NCBI RefSeq assembly: GCF_021869535.1
Contig: NW_026262701.1
Coordinates: forward strand, 511,501-575,500
Direction: 5' to 3'
Source: Mytilus californianus
Lineage: Eukaryota > Mollusca > Bivalvia > Mytilida > Mytilidae
Length of the DNA: 64,000 bases
Below are positions 22,866 to 33,143 of the stretch, in pieces. Position 1 is the stretch's first letter; every line of letters starts with the position of its first letter. Under the pieces are notes generated by a model. That model saw only the letters and a program-made list of their open reading frames with translations. It was not told the origin of the DNA and did no database searches. A program made the translations under genes and the position numbers.

Positions 22866-23575
22866 TTTCTGTGGAACTGCCTAAAGACCGTAACCAGGCC
22901 CCGTAACCATGCTCAGCAATAAGTTTTCATATTTTTAGCAGCAAGGCGAAAGTAATAAAATTTTACCAGAAATTTATAAAACATATACTTTTAAATCTAA
23001 GAATAAGTTGTGTTGCATTTTATTTTGTTAGGACGATTGAAAATACTTTTGGAGTCCAGAATTCGCAGGTTTTAATTTGTGCCTTCCTGAGACTGTAAAT
23101 TGAGCAGACAGCAATTGACTTTTGGTGACAGGTTTTAAAGATTAGTTAAACCTCTTTATATTATAGATAATTCACTGTATAACAGTAAGTCAAAAACTAT
23201 TTGATTTTATGAGTTTTGTTCTGGAAATCCACTCTTTTTAACCTTTGAGACCCCACAGGATTGTATTTTTTGCAGTGTAATTTCCTAAAGAAATGATTTT
23301 GCCATACATGTATAAGGTGTCAGACCACCAATTCAAAATCCCTATCTATTCAACCAAATTTTGCAATTTTCACAGCTTTCTAAATATTTTACCTTAAGTT
23401 TTACTTCATAGAAACCAGGTAAATCCTGAATTGTACATGTATCACCTTTTTACATGCCAATTTTCAACCCATGTTTAAAGTCTATAAGAAGGAAATGCCT
23501 TACGGAAGACAAGTACCACTAAAAATTACCCCTGGTTTTCTGGAAATCTTAAATTAGTATACTATGGAGTGCATT
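22866..23575. other. RPP40 upstream region
   Basis: This 0.7-kb stretch should contain the RPP40 promoter. I see no TATA box or other motif I can defend. No gene is visible. Confidence 0.35.
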
Positions 23576-23579
23576 AATC

Positions 23580-23770
23580 CTCAATTTTTAAGGGAGCGTA
23601 GCTATAATGCGACACCCCGAAATTCCAACGGTTCAGTTGTCCGATAGTCCCACGGTCCAAAAATCCGACAGTACAGTTAATCTGACAGTCCGATGGGCCG
23701 ACATGTAGCCGTGTTGCTGCAAAGGACATGGATCTCTTTCTAGGCTTATTAGCATACTGCCAAAGAAACG
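23580..23770. repeat. Degenerate CCGACAGTCCGA-type short repeat
   Basis: A run of about 10-16-bp phrases such as GGTTCAGTTGTCCGATAGTC, CCACGGTCCAAAAATCCGAC and AGTCCGATGGGCCGACA. A related run in reverse sense (GTCGGATTATAGGACTGT) is at 26275-26362. The 67-codon open frame across it is an artefact. Confidence 0.6.
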
Positions 23771-23984
23771 CGAGCAATGATTAAAATTAAAAAGTTGAAT
23801 GCGTTGTAGTGGTATAACAATTTCATCCTATACTGTTTGAACAATTAGTAAGCTACTGTTTGATAATAGGGGAGGGGGGGTGGGTTTGGGGTTATGGGGC
23901 TAGGATGAAATTTAAATAAAAGTTTTGAGTTAGAAAAAAAAGCAAGGATAAACACTTGGCAATAAAAAAGGCAAACATGTTTCA

Positions 23985-24930
23985 TAAGTTATGCAAATAT
24001 TCAAAGTCAATGAACCATGACTGAGGTACATGGCTAAACAATCTCCATGTAAATGAGAAGTGCCAAAGCTAATACAACTGCATACCAAATACCATTGACT
24101 TATTAGTCGTTCCCTTTAAACAAACCTAAACACAAACATTAACTTGTAAACTATGTAAAAGTTTCAAAGTAAATGAACCATGAAGAGGGGGTGGGGCTAT
24201 ATAATCTCCATGGAAACGATACTTGCAAATGCCAATGAATTTGCATACCAAATATCATTGCCTTAACATCAGCAGTTCATCTTAAACTGATCTAATCACA
24301 AACTAATTAGATATAGGAAGATGTGGTATGAGTGCCAATGAGACAACTCTCCACCCAAGTCACAATTTATAAAAGTAAACCATTATAGGTCAAGGTACGG
24401 TCTTGGCTTGGCTCACACGGAATTTACTAATACATGTTAACTAAGCAAATCTTATAAGTCAATAGACCATGACTGATGGGGCAGAGCCAAATATTCTCCA
24501 TGGTAATGAGATGTGCTAATATTTATACAACTGAATACCAATTAACATTTGCCTACCCTAAATGGTTCCCCTTGAGCTGACCTAATCACAAACTAATACA
24601 TGTAAACTTAGCAACATTTTCAGAGTCAGTAGACCATGACTAAGGGGACGGAGCCAAATAATTTTCATGGAAAGGAGATATGCCAATGCTTATACAACTG
24701 CATACCAAATATCATTGACCTAACACTAGTGGTTCCCCATACACTAACCTAATCACAAACTAATACATGTAAAATAAGCAAAGGTTTCAAAGTCAATAGA
24801 CTATGATTGAGGGGGCAGGGCCAAATAATATCCATGGAAATGAGATGTGCCAATGCTAATACAACTGCATACCAAATATCATTGACCTACCACTTGTGGT
24901 TTACCATAAACTAGACCTAATGCACTACTT
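23985..24930. repeat. Tandem array, unit about 145-150 bp
   Basis: Five to six diverged copies contain AATGAACCATGACTGAGG-like text, ATCTCCATGGAAATGAGA, TACAACTGCATACCAAATAT and CATTGACTTA. The same unit occurs singly at about 4900-5090. A short GTTGTCTCATTGGCA-family fragment interrupts it near 24310-24420. Confidence 0.7.
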
Positions 24931-25690
24931 TGGTTTTCGATCGATTGACTCCAAGTTTCCAGTCATCACACCAAGACGCAACCTCATTTAGCATTCTCTG
25001 TAGTTTGTGTTTATCCGGCGCAATAACAGCGATGTCGTCGGCATACAGTAGTATGCTTAACGCAATATCGACAATCCTAATACCACAGTTTAAGTTGTTC
25101 TTTTGGCCAGGTCATTTATGTTCACCGCAAAAGGAATAGGCAACATCAAACATCCATGTTTAACCCCCAAATCAACGTTGAACCATGGTGTATAAAGATA
25201 GTCGTTAACTTTAACGGAGCATTTAACATCATCTTACAGAGATTGTATTGCGGTAGGGAACTTTCCATGTATTCCAGCTTTAAACATTTTATACCAAATA
25301 AACTCTTCATAGATACCAGGATCAAATTTTGTATTTACGCCAGATGGGCGTTTCGTCTACAAAAGACTCATCAGTGACACTTGAATCCAAAAAAGTTAAA
25401 AAGGCCAAATAAAGTAGAAAGAAGATATCTAGGAACGGAGTCGAATGCCTTTCGCATATCTATGAAGCACACAAAAGTTGAAAGTTTCGATATCTTTCTA
25501 TCATTGATGACAGTATGGAGCATATGTATATGCTCTTCACAACTTCTCTTCTCACGAAAACTGTTCTGACCGTTGCATAGAGTTTTATTAGCTTCCATCC
25601 ACTCATTCAATCGTGAATTTAAAACATGACAGTATATTTTCCTAGGAACGGACACTAAAGTAATACCACGATAGTTCATAGGATTATAAT
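24907..25690 (-). pseudogene. Non-LTR retrotransposon reverse transcriptase relic
   Basis: In minus-strand order one reads NYRGITLVSVPRKIYCHVLN, NGQNSFREKRSCEEHI, FVCFIDMRKAFDSVPRYLL, then after an insertion AGIHGKFPTAIQSL and DVKCSVKVNDYL. The active-site block ILLYADDIAVIAPDKH follows, then ASWCDDWKLGVNRSKTK. These are RT motifs of a LINE. The reading is broken by frameshifts and a stop between blocks, and a 102-bp SINE-like insertion splits it, so it is dead. Confidence 0.88.
25303..25404 (+). mobile_element. 102-bp SINE-like insertion with 9-bp target duplication
   Basis: The insert runs from CTCTTCATAGATACCAGG through CGCCAGATGGGCGTTTCGTC and AAAAGACTCATCAGTGAC to AAAAAAGTTAAAAAGG. It is flanked by CCAAATAAA on both sides (25294-25302 and 25405-25413). 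Removing it plus one duplicate brings the interrupted RT blocks next to each other with only one further base missing, supporting a real insertion. Relatives occur at 13575-13700 and 48260-48720. Confidence 0.75.
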
Positions 25691-26270
25691 TTTTTTTATG
25701 TTTTCTCTTGTTCTTAAAAGAGCAATAAGTTTTGATAAAATATGAATAGTGTCATTATCTTAAATTTTCAAGATGCAGTAACACTTTCAGAAGATGCTGC
25801 GTATTTCATGGTTTGGGATGAAATCTTAACTAAATTGAGTCAATTTTTCTGACAAAATAAAACCTTATCACTGCTCTTGCATGGCAATATAAATCGCTGT
25901 ACTTCCAATGGAAAAAAATATATGATAATATCAATTCTCTAACCAAAACAGGAGTAGATTTATTCAACACAAAAACGTTTTCAGAATGTCAATTTATTAT
26001 GAAGCAATGAAAAAAAAATCGAGTTTTGGTTAGTGTATTGCTATAAATATTTGTTTTCATTGTTTCATAAAGAAACAAAACCAAACGTGTAGGGTATGAA
26101 CGGACTTTTTGGTGGGAACGTGTAGGGTGCGAAAGTTCATCCGATTCGTATGGTATCAGTGCGGCCCTGTACAAGACGTCATACAGACTGATTTGATAAT
26201 TTTCTGTGTAAAAAAATATATCAGTTTTCAAACATTCCATGTCTTTATAGGCATATATTTCAGAGACAAG
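25690..26270. other. Intergenic stretch, nothing recognisable
   Basis: No supported gene or repeat. An 83-codon minus-strand frame at 25989-26240 contains no known motif. Confidence 0.35.
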
Positions 26271-26449
26271 TGACCGCGCGTCAGACTATCGAGCTGTCGG
26301 ATTATAGGACTGTTGGACTATCATGTTGTCGGATTATAGGACTGTCGGATTATAGGTCTGACCACATTTTTAATGCTAACTCATAGACAATTAAATTTTG
26401 TCTCAAAATGGTCTAAATATATTTCTCTTTCATCAAAAGTTTCATTGTA

Positions 26450-26524
26450 ACAACAGCAAAATATCTGGGGTAACCATCAGCTCAAACCTTAAATGGGATG
26501 TACACATTAACAGCATATATGCAA
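26450..26524 (+). pseudogene. LINE ORF2 C-terminal relic, left half
   Basis: It encodes KYLG, then after a one-base loss VTISSNLKWDVHINSI, the segment that follows the RT core in many LINEs. The reading continues at 27831 on the far side of a nested insertion. Confidence 0.7.
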
Positions 26525-27830
26525 TAGTCCAAGATTACTCTGACGTCCAACGGCTGTTTTGCCAGACAACCTAGGGCCGTTGTAATCTCGGACTACCATA
26601 ATGTATCAAATGCACAAAAATGCATCCAGAGCTTACTACATAACCTTCAACAGAGCGGGAACTACCAACCCACAGGCAGTCAACACAATAAAAGCAATCA
26701 AATCTTAAGGCAAGACAAAATGGCACAATATCTAACCAAAACTAAAAGATCAAACAAGACAGACCAATAAGAAACACATAATTGTTTACCCTAATATACA
26801 TGTAAATATGATCTTATAATTTCAATTGCAAAATTTACTGAATACCTTCTCGTTTATTTTCTCTTAATTTTTCCCAAAAAGTATACCAAAATGTTTTGCA
26901 CATCTTCCTATATCAGTCAGGGGAATTATTGAAATAAGTGATTTTTAAATCACTTATTTAAGTAGCAAATTCGAAGTTTTGTCACAAATTGTGATTTTGT
27001 AGTTTTACCAAAATTTTAAACACATAGGTTTAGATAATATCTTTTCATTAGTAAAATTGAAAAAATGAACTTTTTGCTTCTTTTAGCAATCATTTAGCTG
27101 CAAATTCTATTTTAGTTGAAAAAATGCTATAAAAATGGTTTTACTTAATGAACTGATATACTTCCTTAACAGATTTTTCCCAGCAGATGGAGTATTTTTC
27201 CTGTAAAATTCAAGGTTTCATCTTACAGATTATGTAATAAAATTCTACTGTTCACGATCAAAGTTTCACTGTTCGGAGGTGTTGAAATTAGTTGGGGTTA
27301 TTAAAATAATGATACTTAAAGAAGTGATTTTTTGGAATGAAATTGAGGTATGATATTTAAACAAGTGATTTTTATGTCATTATCCTAGATTTAGTACAAG
27401 GTCATCACCTGACATGACCCGGTCATCCTATCAACACAGATGTTGGTTCTGATAATTTTAGCAACATAATTAGTCCCTGGATCATTAGTATTTTATATTT
27501 GAAGCTACAATAAAATTAAATCACTTAGTCTAGTGATTAATTTGTACTACTTAAATGCAGGTGATTATTAAAAAAAGACAACTCTTACTTCCAACCGTTA
27601 TGGACATAATGTTACTTGAATCAGTGATTTAGAAAATCACTCATTTAAGTAAGTCCCCTGACTGTATATAGCAATGTTTAATTTGATTTTTGATTTTTTG
27701 ATGTTTTAACGCTACTTTTAAGCACTGCTTTTGGGCTATTTCGTGGCGGCCAATTTTTATTGGTGGAGGAACCCACGGCCCCAGCTTGTCTGGCAAAACA
27801 GCAGTTGGACGTCAGAGTAATCTCGGACTA
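26525..27830. mobile_element. TIR element inserted in a LINE, itself carrying a MITE
   Basis: The left end TAGTCCAAGATTACTCTGAC then GTCCAACGGCTGTTTTGCC is inverted relative to the right end GGCAAAACAGCAGTTGGAC then GTCAGAGTAATCTCGGACTA. The left end is also palindromic, with TAATCTCGGACTA recurring at 26583-26595. The LINE reading frame is interrupted exactly here. No transposase is visible in the 1.3 kb. Confidence 0.7.
26914..27664. mobile_element. Nested 751-bp TIR MITE with TATAT target duplication
   Basis: It starts CAGTCAGGGGAATTATTGAA and ends AAGTAAGTCCCCTGACTG. The ends continue as inverted copies around AAATCACTTATTTAAGTA. Both flanks read TATAT (26909-26913 and 27665-27669). The interior is AT-rich and non-coding. 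It sits inside the element at 26525-27830, so the order of events is LINE, then outer element, then this one. Confidence 0.75.
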
Positions 27831-28385
27831 CATATACAAGAAAGCTAATAGCACCCTAGGCTTTCTAAGGAGGAACCTGAATATAAGCTCAACATCCATT
27901 AAAGAGCAAGCATACAAGTCCGGGCTCCCTAGTAAGACCATCACTAGAGTATGCTTGCTCTGTTTGGGATCCATACTTACAACAAGACATAGATAGCTTT
28001 GAAAAAGTTCAAAGGAGGGCTGCCCGTCTTGTTACCAACAAATACAGAAACACCTCAAGCGTTGGTAACATTTGACAACACCTTGAATGGTGCAGCCTCT
28101 CTGACAGAAGAAAAGATTCAAGATTGGTAATGCTATACAAAGTAGAACACAAAAAGGTTGCAATACCTAAAAATAATAAATTAATTCCACAAAAAAGACA
28201 AATAAGACATTCAAATTCGAACAGCTTCCAAATTCCATACTGCAAAACACAGTACAGAAAAGAATCCTTTTTTCCAAGAACTATAACCGACTGGAACAAA
28301 CTACCTGATAACATTATAAATTGCACATTGGTAGACTCTTTCAAATACAATGTATTAACACAACTATTACATCAAACTAATAATA
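27831..28385 (+). pseudogene. LINE ORF2 C-terminal relic, right half
   Basis: Successive frames read KANSTLGFLRRNLNISS, IKEQAYKS, then EYACSVWDP-like text. After that come FEKVQRRAARLVTNKY, EWCSLSDRRKDSRLVMLYKV and FFPRTITDWNKLPDNI. This is the conserved tail that follows the RT of many animal LINEs, ending WNKLP. Frameshifts and an in-frame TGA at about 28071 break it. A 137-codon open frame (28124-28537) is the longest surviving piece and runs on into the next repeat. Confidence 0.88.
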
Positions 28386-28403
28386 CATTGCGTTTTTCAT
28401 TTT

Positions 28404-29395
28404 TAGTCCCCAACCGAGAAGTCCAAGGGGACTTTAGGTTTGCACTCTGTCCGTCTGTCCGTCCGTCTGTCCATCCGTCAGTCCGGCAAATCAGCTTTCC
28501 ACACTTTTTGTCTTCGTTCTTGAAGATATTGATTTGATATTTGGTATATAGTTTTGCCATGACAAGTTATAGATCAAGTTCGAATTTTGTTCAGGTCTGA
28601 TGATTTAGTCCAGAGTTATGGACCATAACTCTGCACCATATCTAATGTAAGAGTACTATGTTAAACCATATTTCTGTACAAAGGAAGATAACTCATTTTT
28701 TAAAAGACATTCTTTGGTAAATTATTTGAAGAATTTTTTGGCAGGTTTGTTTGTTATTTTGTATAAACTAATTTTCTGAATTCTATATTTATATAAAAAA
28801 AATTATGAAGTGAAACCCTTTAATTAGATAATAATCTATTTTCATTAATGTATATATTACATTACATTGTGTAGAAAAAAATTGTTGACATTTTGTAGAT
28901 AAGTTACAAATCTATATTAGTTTGTGATAAATAAAAGAAAAAATATTTGGAACTATTAATTATATTTGATTATAATTTGAAAATAGATATACACTGTATT
29001 ACATCATATCTAATTTTAGAGAACTATTAATCATATCTAATGTTAAAGTGTTTTCCACACTTTTTTTCATCATGCTTGAAGATATTGATTGATAATTGGT
29101 ATATAGTTTTATCATGACAAGTTACACAGATCAAGTTCGAAATTTTGTTTTGGTCTGATAATTTTGTGCAGAGTTATGGTCCTTGGACATGAAAAATTCA
29201 CTCATTTAATCAGTTTTCCACACTGTTTTTAGTCATGCTTGAAGATATTGACTTGATATTTTCTTTTTGTTTACATCATGACAAGTTATAGAACAAGTTA
29301 GCTTTTTGTTCCAGTATAATGAATTTTTACCCGGTAGGGGACTATGTATTGCCATGCAATACTCTCAGAGTGCTTGTTCCTCTATTTTTTGATTT
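28404..29395 (+). repeat. TAGTCCCC...GGGGACTA dispersed repeat
   Basis: It starts TAGTCCCCAACCGAGAAGTC, has a CCGTCTGTCCGTCCGTC run, and repeats a CTTGAAGATATTGATTTGAT / CATGACAAGTTATAGA module three times. It closes at CCGGTAGGGGACTATG and GCCATGCAATACTCTCAGAG. Non-coding. Confidence 0.65.
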
Positions 29396-29764
29396 GTATA
29401 TATGTATATATCAATCTATGTCTTGTTGTAAGTTTCCTCCTGTGACATAATCTTCAATTTGTTGAAGGCGGTCACTATATGGCAGAAGTAGATTTCTGCA
29501 AATTTGTTGGTTAGTTTAAGTAAACAATGGCATCAAAAGCACTATTTTGTGTCAAGAGTAGGGCTACTTTTACATACATTCTAAATTGGAGGGAGTGAAT
29601 TGGTGGTCTGACACCTATAATAATTTACAAAAATACCTATCTCCCAAGGTAAATCCAAAAAGGGGAAGTCCATAAAAACAGAAAAAATCCAGCGTTAGAC
29701 TAACGATTGGAAAACAACTATAAGATTATCCTGACTTGGTACAGGCATTTTTATGAAGAAAATA

Positions 29765-30350
29765 GTGGGTTAAACCTGGTATTATACATTTAGCTAGCTA
29801 AACCTGGTATTATACATTTAGCTAGCTAAACCTGGTATTATACATTTAGCTAGCTAGCTAAACCTGGTATTATACATTTAGCTAGCTAAACCTGGTATTA
29901 TACATTTAGCTAGCTAAACCTGGTATTATACATTTAGCTAGCTAAACCTGGTATTATACATTTAGCTAGCTAAACCTGGTATTATACATTTAGCTAGCTA
30001 AACCTGGTATTATACATTTAGCTAGCTAGCTAAACCTGGTATTATACATTTAGCTAGCTAGCTAAACCTGGTATTATACATTTAGCTAGCTAAACCTGGT
30101 ATTATACATTTAGCTAGCTAAACCTGGTATTATACATTTAGCTAGCTAAACCTGGTATTATACATTTAGCTAGCTAAACCTGGTATTATACATTTAGCTA
30201 GCTAAACCTGGTATTATACATTTAGCTAGCTAGCTAAACCTGGTATTATACATTTAGCTAGCTAAACCTGGTATTATACATTTAGCTAGCTAAACCTGGT
30301 ATTATACATTTAGCTAGCTAAACCTGGTATTATACATTTAGCTAGCTAAT
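29765..30350. repeat. Minisatellite with a variable GCTA core
   Basis: Twenty-one or so copies of AAACCTGGTATTATACATTT followed by AGCTAGCT. Units are 27 bp, or 31 bp when an additional AGCT is present. The copies are otherwise identical, indicating very recent expansion or gene conversion. Each unit ends in a perfect palindrome (TAGCTAGCTA). Confidence 0.97.
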
Positions 30351-30548
30351 CCTCCCACTTTTATGACAGTTGTTTATAGTTCCTATATATTGACAAAACT
30401 AGGTGAGCAACAAAAACAGACTATAGGACAATGTGACAATTATTGGGATCCGGCAGCTTAAACTATAAAATACATCTCATACATATATAGGCTGTACGGT
30501 TGTCATGAAATAGAAGTATCTGCATAGTATAAGTTCCAAGTAGAAGAA

Positions 30549-30731
30549 TTATTCTGTAATATTCTTTCCATTGGACAGTGGTACAAATACTACAGAATGT
30601 GTTCCTAATGGAATAATTAAAGGGTATAGCATATTTGTTCTATCTGGAACAGATATAATGACATTGTTTATAACAAAGGTTCCAGGGGAACTTCTGTTAG
30701 GTGGAACAAATATACGTTGACACGGTGTCAT
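30549..30731 (-). other. Unidentified 60-codon open frame
   Basis: The minus-strand frame contains QRIFVPPNRSSPGTF, VIISVPDRTNMLYPLI and HSVVFVPLSNGKNITE. Its composition looks more protein-like than the surrounding frames, but I recognise no family and see no good acceptor upstream. It may be a terminal exon, a pseudogene or chance. Confidence 0.2.
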
Positions 30732-31254
30732 GATAATTGCTTACTACCTCTTCATTTTAATTCTGGTGGACAATGGTGGATAGTTGTCTCATTGGCAATA
30801 ATACCACATCTCCTCATTTTTATATATACAACACAATTGATTAAAGAAATCAAACATACAAAAAATAAATCTAACAAAGACGCCAACAAAAAAGTTATTG
30901 TAGTGGATTATGTTGATAGTAATTTGACAAAGACGCAAACAAAACAGTTATTGAAGTTCATAGTTAATTTGACAGAAGCCAACAAAAAATTGTTTGTAGT
31001 TAAAAGTACGAATTAAGTTAGATGTAAATACAACATATAAGGTAAACAAGATGAAACCTATTGCCTCCAAATTACACCTCTGGACCCACCTGCACCAGGA
31101 AGGCCCAAAGCCCAAAACCTGATAGCTGGATGCATAAATACCTAGTCACTTCAAGAGTCATACGACCAAAAGGAACATAATAGCACAAAGACAAATAAAG
31201 GGGATTTAACTGTAAAGTAAATAAATAAAAAAAACAACTTCAGCACCTAGACTC

Positions 31255-31625
31255 TTTGACTCAATATGAAAATAAGGAGATGTGGTATTATTGCCAATGA
31301 GACAACTATCCACCAAAGTTCAAATGAAGTGGATTACATACAAAGCAATTATAGGCAACCTTACAGCCTTCAACATTGAGAAAAACCCATACCGTATAGT
31401 CGGCTATAAAAGGCCCTGACATGAAAAATATGAAACAATTCAATTGAGAAAACTAACGACCTAATTTATAACAAAACAATTAATGAAAAACAAATATGAC
31501 AGACATGAATTAACGACAACCACTGAACTACAGGCTCCTGACTTGGGACAGGCACATAAAGAATGTGGTGGTGTTAAACATGTTTGTGAGCGCTGACAAC
31601 CCTCCCCCTAACCTGGGACAGTGGT
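31255..31625 (-). repeat. GTTGTCTCATTGGCA-family repeat, reversed copy
   Basis: It begins AAGGAGATGTGGTATTATTG, CCAATGAGACAACTATCCAC and continues to GGCTCCTGACTTGGGACAGG and CTCCCCCTAACCTGGGACAG. It is very similar to 41040-41480 and 42420-42950. Confidence 0.7.
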
Positions 31626-31639
31626 GTAACCATTTTAAT

Positions 31640-32300
31640 GTATTATTTGTGAAGTAGACAATGAATATTTATCTAATAGGTCTTGGTACTTTCGGATGAA
31701 CTATTTGAGAAAAAGGACGAAACTTTCTTTGACAATACCCTGGCTCATTAAATTTTTGCTCAGACTCCAATGACATTTTACAAAGTCTGAGTACTTAGCA
31801 GCTGCAAGTTCTTGAATACTGAATGAGTTGAGAAATGTATACTTTATACACAGGTGAAGTTGGTATATTGCAGCTAACATGGCTAAGGTGAGGAAAATTT
31901 ATAATTTCAAAATTGAAATCATCTTGTTTGTCATAGATTCTGGTACTGAGATGACTGCTGTAGTCAAACTCAAGGTAAATATCTAGAAATGAGGTAGAGG
32001 AAGCTGTGTCTGTGGTTTCTTTAATCTTTAGTTTAGGAGGATATTTTAATGGGACCAAATCAGAAAATTTGGGATTGTTATTATGGAAAGAACATCATCA
32101 ATATGCCTGTATGTGAAATTAAATGATCTAGCTTCTTTGATCTTTTTGGTTTTTACAAGTGTCTGAAGGAACTCTGACTCATATGACAATAAGAAAAGGT
32201 CAGCCAGGAGAGGTGATGGTTCCCATATGAATGCTGAAAACCTGCTGGTCCAGGAAATTTCGACCTCCAAATTCATCAAATATGTTGTCAATGAGAAACT
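31640..32300 (-). pseudogene. Reverse-transcriptase relic with YRHIDDVLS motif (probably Penelope-like)
   Basis: The minus strand reads SPLLADLFLLSYESEF, ARSFNFTYRHIDDVLSI, then SSTSFLDIYLEF, YDKQDDFNFEIINFPHLS and SPVYKVYISQLIQYSRTC. This order (LADLFL, YIDDVLS, SYLD, LYDKRDDFNF, YISQLIRYSR) belongs to an RT type common in molluscs that I associate with Penelope-like elements, though the class assignment is from memory. Frame changes between the blocks show it is inactive. Confidence 0.8.
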
Positions 32301-33016
32301 CTTGAAAGCATACTGATCACTCGTTCTATTATTTGTGTATTATTTGTTAATAAATTAATGCTTTAATAAGGGCGATTTGATGTAAAAAGTCAATAATTTT
32401 GATGACTTTTGAAGGCCAAAGTGAAACTTTCTATTGCTTTAAATAGGCTAATGCGAGATTAGAAAACTATGCCAATACAGGCATAAAGGTTTTTGTGATT
32501 AGAACTACCAAAAAGTATGGTTGACTATAGTTTGGTCGTATTACAGGTACATGAATTACAAGAAATAATCTTAAGATGTCATTTTCTCTTTATTCAATGT
32601 ATATATAGCTAACACTTATTTTGATCTGGACTGGTCAAATGTTTTATGAATCTAATGCAATTTGGTGGGAAGAAGTTATTATTTCTTTAAGTCTTACTTG
32701 TCTACCTGTTGAAATGTTTCCTACATGTATTATGTCAGAATGTGAAATTTTAGTATGTAACAATATTTTTTGTGATCCAGCCATGCTGGGACTATGTGAT
32801 CACAACAGATTATGATATGGTCATGATGGTTCAGGTTTAGGAGATGAAGATGATATCATGATTTTTTTTTAATTTTAGGTCATATATATTATGTACAATG
32901 AGGTCATAGGGACCTTGCTGCAATTAAATGTCCAGATAATATTTATCTGTTCATTTATCAATAAATGAACATGATTTTGAAAGGTTTGAATAAGTTTACT
33001 ATTTTTGCAATTTCAG
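32301..33016. other. Intergenic stretch, nothing recognisable
   Basis: AT-rich. No repeat or gene is supported. Confidence 0.35.
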
Positions 33017-33143
33017 GTGCCACATATAATAGCTCTCATACCTCCTTCTATGATAAACTTTACAGATTATGTATTTTCATCCTTTGAAAAAGTTACCATT
33101 TTGAAGAGAAATATTGAAAATATTTTATGCAGGTCTATGCAAG
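33017..33143 (+). other. Possible orphan exon
   Basis: A 127-base interval with a good acceptor (TTTCAG|GTGCCA) and donor (CAAG|GTAAAA). One frame is open throughout, reading PPSMINFTDYVFSSFEKVT and ILKRNIENILCRSM. I recognise no family. It does not join in phase to 35076 as a coding exon. It could be a 5' non-coding or chance exon. Confidence 0.2.

Noticed and set aside
23574-23777. 67-codon minus-strand protein
   Set aside because: It is coded by degenerate CCGACAGTCCGA repeats, with related text at 26275-26362.
29765-30350. CRISPR-like regular repeats
   Set aside because: The units are contiguous with no unique spacers, and the genome is eukaryotic.
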